Positions 5,921-11,133 of a stretch of DNA of 11,133 nt are shown here, piece after piece (position 1 is the first letter of the stretch; each line of letters starts with the position of its first letter). A model generated the notes under the pieces. It was not told the origin of the DNA and searched no databases. It saw nothing but the letters and a program-made list of their open reading frames with translations. The position numbers and the translations under genes are program-made. The stretch is from SYOC01 sp050185455 (GTDB lineage: Bacteria > Desulfobacterota > Binatia > Bin18), in NCBI GenBank assembly GCA_050185455.1, contig JBFWZL010000188.1:1-11133 (forward strand). Direction: 5' to 3'.

Positions 5921-6823
5921 TTAGATAACGGCGACCGGTCGCACCGGCGAGGCCGTAGCGCCTTTGTACTTCACCGGCAACAGAATGAACAGAAACTCGT
6001 ATACACCTTCCTTGAGCGGATCGTTCAGGCGCAGGTTCTCGATGATGTAGACCCCCTTTTCGACCAGCAGATGCTGATGCACGGGAAACACCTTGCGCGC
6101 ATCCTCCATCGGCATAACCTCAACCGCCATAGTATCCGCGCCGATCGCCGCCACCTTCTGATCGGTGAGCCAGCGTGCCCCCTCCTCACCGACACCAGGC
6201 TCGGCGCTGACGTACTTCTGGTTATCGACCATGAAGTATTGTGACCATCCCGTGTGGATAAGCACAGCGTCTCCCTGTTGGATGCTCACCTTTTGCTTTT
6301 TTACCGTCCCTTCCAGATCTGCTGGCGTAATTACGGTGCCGCCTTCCAGGTGGGCCACCCCCTTGTACGCGGCCACATCCAGGATTACCGCACGGGTGAT
6401 AATGGGGGGAGCCTGCTCAATGCCCAGACGTTCCAGCCCCCAGTTGCCGACGGAATCCTCGGCGCTGTAGCCGTTGTACATTTCGTCGGCGATAGTGAAG
6501 TGGCCGAGGGCGTCGATGTGGGTGCCGACGTGCATCGTCATCTCTACGCGCTCCAACAGCACGCCAGCTTCGTTCACTGCGTTCATATGTTCACGCAGCA
6601 TCTTGCGGGTCTTTTCCGCTGTGGTCCACATGCTCATCACGTAGGGCGGCTGAAACGGCTCGATACGAGGCGCGCCCATCTGGATCACCTGCCCCAGGTC
6701 GTAGATCTTGCCTTTTTTGACGCCCTGGAAGAGCCGTACCAGCATCTCTGGCGTCACATAATTCATGGCGCCAAGTTGGTCATTATCACCCCATGACGAG
6801 CGTCGGCTATGTCGTTTCTGCAT
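5921..6823 (-). CDS. Cyclase/kynurenine formamidase-like metal-dependent hydrolase
   Basis: A 300-residue protein of the cyclase family (PF04199, kynurenine-formamidase fold). It starts with the family's WGDNDQLGAMNYVTPE (11-26), carries the metal-binding HVGTHIDALGHF (98-109; His98, His102, Asp104 and His108) and ends with FPVHQHLL (246-253) and GVYIIENL (257-264), the conserved C-terminal block. The start at 6823 was chosen for the AAGGAGG site six bases upstream; a further upstream ATG at 6856 lacks one. The first 17 bases overlap the end of the preceding cupin gene, so translation is probably coupled. Family members hydrolyse amides or lactone-like rings and some act on ring-cleavage products. 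Here the likely role is a hydrolytic step in the pathway; the exact substrate is not deducible. Confidence 0.88.
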   Translation of the reverse strand: MQKRHSRRSSWGDNDQLGAMNYVTPEMLVRLFQGVKKGKIYDLGQVIQMGAPRIEPFQPPYVMSMWTTAEKTRKMLREHMNAVNEAGVLLERVEMTMHVGTHIDALGHFTIADEMYNGYSAEDSVGNWGLERLGIEQAPPIITRAVILDVAAYKGVAHLEGGTVITPADLEGTVKKQKVSIQQGDAVLIHTGWSQYFMVDNQKYVSAEPGVGEEGARWLTDQKVAAIGADTMAVEVMPMEDARKVFPVHQHLLVEKGVYIIENLRLNDPLKEGVYEFLFILLPVKYKGATASPVRPVAVI

Positions 6824-7373
6824 CGGAGACCTCCTTCCCCGCAAGCTGACGCGCATACCGCATCATGCTCTGGTACTCGAGCGGTTCTTCCTTGAGCGTG
6901 AAGGGATTCCACATGCTGCGCTGAGCGTTGGGGATATTGCCCCCGTAGATGTGAATCGCATAGGAGGTGCGCTCCAGCGGGTTCTCGATCGCGTGGATCG
7001 CATCCGCGCCGAGCACCAGCACATCTGCAACCTGTAGTTCCTTGCCACCTGCCGTTTCCAATCCCTCGCCGCTGCGCCGGTAGAAGGCATTGTTCTCCTG
7101 TCCGTCGTACACGCCGATCACTGCCCACATAGTGTGATTGTGGGGTGGACTCTTGAACCTGGCCGGCACCGCCGCTTTCAGGACGGTCAGGTCTGGAGAC
7201 TGAAAGATCACCAGGTCACCGATGTTGCCTTCCCCCACCTGCCGGTCTTTGCCAATTGCGGCCAGCGCTTGTTTGATACTCTCGGGGTCGCGTAGCGCTT
7301 CGGCTAACAGTTCCTTTACGGCAGAGGCCGGTTTGCCCTTGCACGACTCGACAAATTGGTTCACGTCAAACAT
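6807..7373 (-). CDS. Cysteine-dioxygenase-like cupin (paralogue 2)
   Basis: A 188-residue cupin strongly similar over its whole length to the one at 4622-5167. PPHNHTMWAVIGVYDGQ (76-92) gives His78 and His80, IHAIENP follows at 126-132, and AIHIYGG (139-145) gives His141 as the likely third iron ligand. It differs mainly at the C-terminus (a seven-residue longer tail, KEVSDAETT) and in the 38-50 loop. The start at 7373 is set by AAGGAGG just upstream and by agreement with the paralogue's MF-x-x-x-QF start. It lies 20 bp after the PaaA-like gene and overlaps the cyclase gene by 17 bp. The paired cupins bracket the cyclase and MerB-like genes. They may form a heteromer or act on successive thiol-like or catechol-like substrates; this is inference. 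Confidence 0.86.
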   Translation of the reverse strand: MFDVNQFVESCKGKPASAVKELLAEALRDPESIKQALAAIGKDRQVGEGNIGDLVIFQSPDLTVLKAAVPARFKSPPHNHTMWAVIGVYDGQENNAFYRRSGEGLETAGGKELQVADVLVLGADAIHAIENPLERTSYAIHIYGGNIPNAQRSMWNPFTLKEEPLEYQSMMRYARQLAGKEVSDAETT

Positions 7374-7393
7374 AGAGCTACCTCCTTTTCGGA

Positions 7394-8275
7394 TTACTCG
7401 ACATGTGGTTGAGCAGTGCTTTCTCCACTGTGAGTGCCGGGGAGAGTGGGCTGCGCAACCGCGCTGGCCAACTGCTGCGCGTGTTGCACAACCGCCACGC
7501 CCCAATTGCTCTCGACTCCTTCCCGGCACTCATCGTACCGACCGCGCATCCCCTGGTACGGATCCTTCGGGAATGTCAGCCCGGCCTGGGCGGTGCGGTC
7601 ACGAATCATCCGTATCCAGATCACCCGGCACTCGGTATTGGTCATCGTCTTAATGCCAAAGCGCAGATAGCGCTCTTCGTTCTCCGAGCCGGCCCGACCG
7701 AAGAGGTCGAGGGCGTATGGGTAAAGACGATCGTACAGAGACTGAGCCTCTGCCCGTTGCCCGGACTCTACATACTGGCGGACATTGTTCGTGGAAATGA
7801 CCGAGTGCTCCATGCCCTCGTCGAGGAAGTTGCGCGCGTTCCACATCGCCCACGGGACGTAGGTCGAACCCATCATGGCGATGCTGGCGATTCCACCTGC
7901 CAGCTCGGTGAGCATCGAGAAGACCTCGAACGCCAGGTGGGTTTGGTAAATGTAATCGAGTTTAAACGCATCCAGGGCGCGGGATTTTTGCGGATTGCGC
8001 CGGATTTCGGCCACGAACACGTGGGGATCGTAGCCAATATCCTTGGCAATCTGGAACAGCCCGTACGCATGCACGGCTTCACCGGCCATCTTGTAGTCGA
8101 GGAAGTTACGGTGCTTGGCATCCGGGACTTTCAGAAACAGCGGCTTCTCGATGCCGGTCTCGTTGGCCATACCGCCTTCCAGCGAGATTTGGATGCTGAC
8201 GAACTTCCAGAGCTGATCCCGATACTCGCGCGGCAGTTGGTCTGCCCGGTGATACATGAAATCGTACTGACGCAT
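7394..8275 (-). CDS. PaaA-like ferritin-fold oxygenase subunit (putative catalytic)
   Basis: A 293-residue protein of the phenylacetyl-CoA epoxidase family (PF05138), mainly helical. By eye it aligns along PaaA: Glu34 (QISLEGGM) fits the first carboxylate ligand, EAVH (Glu66, His69) fits PaaA's EAGH, and DEGMEH (152-157) fits PaaA's KEESFH. The last motif is not a strict ExxH because Gly154 sits three residues before His157; Glu153 or Glu156 may serve instead. The C-terminal block LFGRAGSENEERYLRFGIK and TFPKDPY also match the family. The start at 8275 has AAGGAGG about seven bases upstream. It follows the PaaC-like gene by 38 bp. It probably forms the di-iron oxygenase acting on the CoA thioester made by the upstream ligase. 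No reductase (PaaE-like) gene is in the window. Confidence 0.85.
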   Translation of the reverse strand: MRQYDFMYHRADQLPREYRDQLWKFVSIQISLEGGMANETGIEKPLFLKVPDAKHRNFLDYKMAGEAVHAYGLFQIAKDIGYDPHVFVAEIRRNPQKSRALDAFKLDYIYQTHLAFEVFSMLTELAGGIASIAMMGSTYVPWAMWNARNFLDEGMEHSVISTNNVRQYVESGQRAEAQSLYDRLYPYALDLFGRAGSENEERYLRFGIKTMTNTECRVIWIRMIRDRTAQAGLTFPKDPYQGMRGRYDECREGVESNWGVAVVQHAQQLASAVAQPTLPGTHSGESTAQPHVE

Positions 8276-8313
8276 GGAAAACCTCCTTCTCTGTCTAAAA
8301 GGGGCGCCCGTAG

Positions 8314-9057
8314 TTAAGGGAGCGCACCCAGCTTGAGCCCCAGCTCGGCGAAATCAGGTTGAACGATATTAAGAAACATCTCACGGCACATGGCATTCGG
8401 GCGTATTTTGAGCCCTAAGCGCAGATACGCCTGTTCATTGGCCGATCCCGGCGCGCCGAAACTGCTTATTGCATGCGGCCACCATTTGGCAACACAGGCT
8501 TGCACGCTCGCTGCGCCGTCTTCCGCAACCGCGCGGCGCAAGCGTGGCAGAATGGGCGAGCCCACAGGACCCGGCCAGCGGACCAAACAACACGAGAAGT
8601 ACAGCTTCTGCGCCCAATTGGCATAGGGAATGTAATTGGAGCCGATGAGGGCGGGCAGTTGTCCCGCCAAGACGACAGTGTACAGATAGTGGAAGACTAC
8701 GCCATCGGTCCAGTGTTCCAGGGGAATCGCGGTCAGGCGCAGTTTGCGACCAGCAGCGAGCGCAGATTCGGCTTCCTCGCGTAGCGCCTCGGGGTCGAGG
8801 CCAAGATCCGGTAGCACCGTTTGGGCGAGCTCATTCGCCAGTTCAGAAAAACGGGCGCGTTCGGCAAACAAAGCGCGATGCTCCTCATCTGCCCATGGCT
8901 TGTACGCCGGCACGCTCAGGACGTGGAGCTGTCGACCACACAGCGTTTGGTACGACATGGTTGCCAGCTTGCGGGCATAGGCAACGTACTCGTTGCTCAT
9001 TCCATCTGCCCGTGAGAGGTAGAGAGGAGTCTCTGTCATAGCGGATTGTACGGTCAT
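8314..9057 (-). CDS. PaaC-like ferritin-fold structural subunit
   Basis: A 247-residue paralogue of the PaaA-like protein. Shared landmarks include YIPYANWAQ (compare YVPWAMWNA), GAPGSANEQAYLRLGLK (compare GRAGSENEERYLRFGIK) and the spacing between helices. The metal ligands are largely gone: the ExxH reads ELAN (72-75) and the second site is replaced by FSCCLVRW (144-151). This suits a non-catalytic partner, as PaaC is to PaaA. The start at 9057 (MTVQ) was chosen for GAGGAG immediately upstream and a 29-bp gap from the CoA-ligase gene; an alternative start is ATG 9039. An apparent longer reading upstream overlaps the ligase gene and is not credible. Confidence 0.75.
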   Translation of the reverse strand: MTVQSAMTETPLYLSRADGMSNEYVAYARKLATMSYQTLCGRQLHVLSVPAYKPWADEEHRALFAERARFSELANELAQTVLPDLGLDPEALREEAESALAAGRKLRLTAIPLEHWTDGVVFHYLYTVVLAGQLPALIGSNYIPYANWAQKLYFSCCLVRWPGPVGSPILPRLRRAVAEDGAASVQACVAKWWPHAISSFGAPGSANEQAYLRLGLKIRPNAMCREMFLNIVQPDFAELGLKLGALP

Positions 9058-9086
9058 GATCTCCTCGTTTGCGCCCGTAGGCGGCC

Positions 9087-10688
9087 TCACTGTTTCAGCG
9101 CCACCGTGGACTCTGGTACGTGACTGCCGGTTCCACCGTACCTTTCGCGCAGTTCGTACTTTAAGACCTTGCCCATCGCGTTGCGCGGCAGCGCCTCGAC
9201 GAAGATTACACGGCGCGGACACTTGTAGTGCGCAATCTCGTTGCGACAGCGCGCGATGAGTTCGGCCTCGGTGAGGGAGTGACCCGGTTTGGGCGCCACC
9301 ACCGCCGTGACCGCCTCGCCCCATTTCTCATCGGGTATGCCGATAATCGCCGCTTCCAGCACCTCCGGCATGTGAAACAGTACGTTCTCGACCTCGGCAG
9401 CGTGGACGTTCTCGCCGCCGGTGATCACCATATCTTTGATACGGTCAAGCACATGCAGGTGACCATCCTCGTCGAACGCGCCGGCGTCACCGCCGTGAAA
9501 CCAGCCGTTGCGCATCGCTTCAGCGGTGGCGGTCGGGTTGTCCCAGTACTCCTCAATGATCTGTGGAGAGCGCAAGATGATCTCCCCCGGCTGCCCTGGC
9601 GCCACGTCCGCATCGTTGGCGTCAACGATGCGAATATCGACCGTCGGGCTGGGAAAGCCGACACACGTACTCGGTTTACGCAGGACCTCGTGCCCTTGCA
9701 GGAAAGCGATTCCTCCCGCTTCGGTCATCCCCAAGCCGTTGGAAAAACGCATGCTTGGCAGGCGGGTAGTCGCTTCGTCGCGCACTTTCGCCGGTAACGG
9801 CGCCGACGCGGACAGCCAGGAGCGCAAGGAGGAGAGGTCCCACGCTCCCCCCTGCATCGCCTGGAGCATGCCAATGCCGATGGCCGGGGGGATGAAGGCA
9901 ACAGTAATCCGTTCGTGTTGGATGACCGTGAGCACCTGGAGCGGATCGAAACGTTCTAACAATACGATCTTCGCGCCCTGCATCGCCGCGTTCATGATCC
10001 ACAACTCATGCCCGCCGATGTGAAACAAAGGTGGAACGGCGAGATAGGCGTCATCCGGGCCCAGGCGGTGCGTCCCCAGGAGGCTATACCACATGACCGC
10101 CTTGTGCGTCCGTACGGCGCCCTTGGGGAAGCCCGTGGTTCCGGCGGTATACAAAAGAGAACACGGGTCGCACTCATCGATGTAGGGCAATGCGGGGGCG
10201 CCGGAGGCGTTATTGATAAGGGCTTCATAGGAGTTCGTTTCCGCATCCTCTCCTGCAACTGTCAAAATTGTTTCCAGACTTGGGACGCTGTGGCGTAGTT
10301 CGTCGTACATCGGGGCGAAGTTGGGTTGGGCGATGAGCACGCGGACTCCGGCGTTGTTCAGGATATAGGCGATCTCCTTAATCGTCAGCCGGAAGTTGAC
10401 CGGAACGATCACCGCACCAAGCTGCACAACGGCCCAATAGGTCTCGATAAACTCGGGCCGGTTTTGCAGCAGCATGGCCACACGCTCCCCTTTGCGAATA
10501 CCGCAGTGCTGGGTCAGACCAACACTCAGACGGTCTGTCCGATCGAGCACTTCGCCAAAGGTCAGGCGTCGGTCGTTGTAAACTAAGAAGACTTTTTCAC
10601 GATGAAAGCTGGCGCCGCGACGCATCATACCGCCAACATCCATAGCAGTGACGCGCTTGACGACGGCCGTGAGGTCTTCTGGATTCAT
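9087..10688 (-). CDS. Acyl-CoA synthetase (AMP-forming, class I adenylate-forming enzyme)
   Basis: A 533-residue enzyme expected to activate a carboxylic acid through an acyl-adenylate to its CoA thioester. It shows the P-loop YTAGTTGFPKG (180-190), the adenine-binding GLGMTEAGG (318-326), GWFHGGDAG (395-403) with the ribose-binding Asp401, the hinge DRIKDMV (415-421), GGENVHAAEVE (424-434), and PRNAMGKVLK (501-510) with catalytic Lys507. Length and motif order are complete, so it should be active. The start at 10688 follows GAGG at proper spacing; a longer upstream reading runs into the preceding gene. It lies 41 bp after the partial gene at the right edge and 29 bp before the PaaC-like gene. 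It is likely the entry step that supplies a CoA ester to the PaaA/PaaC-like oxygenase. The acid (aromatic, fatty or other) cannot be told from sequence by eye. Confidence 0.92.
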   Translation of the reverse strand: MNPEDLTAVVKRVTAMDVGGMMRRGASFHREKVFLVYNDRRLTFGEVLDRTDRLSVGLTQHCGIRKGERVAMLLQNRPEFIETYWAVVQLGAVIVPVNFRLTIKEIAYILNNAGVRVLIAQPNFAPMYDELRHSVPSLETILTVAGEDAETNSYEALINNASGAPALPYIDECDPCSLLYTAGTTGFPKGAVRTHKAVMWYSLLGTHRLGPDDAYLAVPPLFHIGGHELWIMNAAMQGAKIVLLERFDPLQVLTVIQHERITVAFIPPAIGIGMLQAMQGGAWDLSSLRSWLSASAPLPAKVRDEATTRLPSMRFSNGLGMTEAGGIAFLQGHEVLRKPSTCVGFPSPTVDIRIVDANDADVAPGQPGEIILRSPQIIEEYWDNPTATAEAMRNGWFHGGDAGAFDEDGHLHVLDRIKDMVITGGENVHAAEVENVLFHMPEVLEAAIIGIPDEKWGEAVTAVVAPKPGHSLTEAELIARCRNEIAHYKCPRRVIFVEALPRNAMGKVLKYELRERYGGTGSHVPESTVALKQ

Positions 10689-10729
10689 ACCGTTTGCCTC
10701 AATCGTGTGTGGGTCATCTCTCCCTCCGC

Positions 10730-11133
10730 TCACACCGGCACAAAGCCTGTCTCGGTCAGTTTGCCTCGCGCGCCCAGGTTGAACCAGCCGGTTGCAAATG
10801 CCGAGGCGGTTTGCTCCAGTTCCCACAGGCCTGCGCTTACTTGCGGCGATTGTACGACCAGTTCACCGGTGACCTCAGGGGTCGTGGTGACTGTTCCGTT
10901 GACTGCAATGGCCAGCGCGACGGTCGGCCAGGGATGCCCTCGATCTTCCGTCCCTGCGACATGCTTACACACATGGCCGGCAAGGTCGCTCCCCAGCACA
11001 AACCGATACGTCACCCCGGAAGATGGGGAGGGCAAAGTGTTTGCGAGCGCCACAGCTTCGGCGAATGCCGTGGGGTCTACCAGCAGACTCCACTGCAGCG
11101 GCGGCAGGACGCCAGAGTGAGAGCGCGAGGCGA
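10730..11133 (-). CDS. Partial gene, truncated adenylate-forming-enzyme-like protein
   Basis: The frame enters from the right edge (start outside the window) and ends at TGA 10730-10732. The last ~50 residues resemble the end of the N-terminal domain of an acyl-CoA synthetase: GELVVQSPQVSAGLWE, then FATGWFNLGARGKLTETGF. In active enzymes the GWF block is followed by T/GGD, whose Asp binds the ATP ribose; here the position is Ala (GAR, about 10769-10771). The protein also stops at GFVPV, where the hinge and C-terminal domain with the catalytic lysine should begin. It may therefore be a non-catalytic paralogue or a remnant. A GTG at 11053 is probably an internal Val rather than the start. The identification is tentative because the N-terminal part is not visible. 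Confidence 0.5.
   Translation of the reverse strand, partial: ASRSHSGVLPPLQWSLLVDPTAFAEAVALANTLPSPSSGVTYRFVLGSDLAGHVCKHVAGTEDRGHPWPTVALAIAVNGTVTTTPEVTGELVVQSPQVSAGLWELEQTASAFATGWFNLGARGKLTETGFVPV

Noticed and set aside
6807..7529. Long N-terminal extension of cupin 2 (and similar upstream starts of cupin 1, the PaaC-like protein and the CoA ligase)
   Set aside because: The extra residues overlap the preceding gene or look random, while strong ribosome binding sites and paralogue alignment support the downstream starts.
473..10688. Genome-wide UGA reassignment (for example to Trp or Gly) to explain the internal UGAs
   Set aside because: UGA ends several complete genes here (flavoenzyme 1, cupin 1, CoA ligase), and Trp is coded by UGG in the same proteins.
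10730..10732. UGA at the end of the truncated adenylate-forming-like ORF as Sec
   Set aside because: Continuing the frame gives only 14 unrelated residues before another stop, with no resemblance to the missing C-terminal domain.

Overview
The window shows a moderately G+C-rich bacterial chromosome, judged by eye. Almost everything lies on the minus strand in one long, tightly spaced gene run that reads from the right edge (11133) down to 473. Most genes have a strong AAGGAGG-type ribosome binding site, and gaps are mostly 20-50 bp. The mix of genes fits an environmental, metabolically versatile Gram-negative lineage that uses selenocysteine (for example Tectomicrobia/Entotheonella-like or Desulfobacterota-like bacteria). 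That placement is inference only; no rRNA or marker gene is present.

Layout in transcription order (right to left): a partial, apparently truncated adenylate-forming-enzyme-like protein (10730 to edge); an acyl-CoA synthetase (9087-10688); two PaaA/PaaC-type ferritin-like oxygenase subunits, the first-transcribed lacking metal ligands (8314-9057) and the second retaining most of them (7394-8275); a cysteine-dioxygenase-like cupin (6807-7373); a cyclase/kynurenine-formamidase-like hydrolase (5921-6823); a MerB-like protein (5218-5898); a second cupin (4622-5167); and two paralogous 65x-residue FMN/4Fe-4S/FAD oxidoreductases of the 2,4-dienoyl-CoA reductase/trimethylamine dehydrogenase type (2566-4527 and 473-2431). 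On the plus strand at the left edge lie the decayed right end of an IS21-family element (1-328) and, directly after it, the 3' end of a universal-stress-protein gene (329-478).

The main discovery is the MerB-like gene at 5218-5898. Conventional ORF calling splits it into a 90-residue and a 68-residue ORF and loses the middle. Both pieces and the stretch between them lie in one reading frame, interrupted only by two UGA codons (5626-5628 and 5431-5433). Read through, the frame gives a 226-residue organomercurial-lyase-like protein, and the two UGAs fall where MerB has its catalytic cysteines (Cys96 and Cys159 in the plasmid R831b enzyme). Each UGA is followed at the right distance by a hairpin with a GGU-containing tip that resembles a bacterial SECIS element. 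The gene therefore looks like a double-selenocysteine MerB homologue rather than a pseudogene.

Taken together, the cluster looks like a catabolic pathway: CoA activation of an acid, oxygenation or epoxidation by a PaaA/PaaC-like complex, steps by the cyclase-type hydrolase and the cupins, and reduction by dienoyl-CoA-reductase-like flavoenzymes. The MerB-like selenoprotein sits in the middle of it. No mercury genes (merR, merT, merP, merA) are visible, so its substrate may not be an organomercurial. The substrate of the pathway cannot be read from the sequence.
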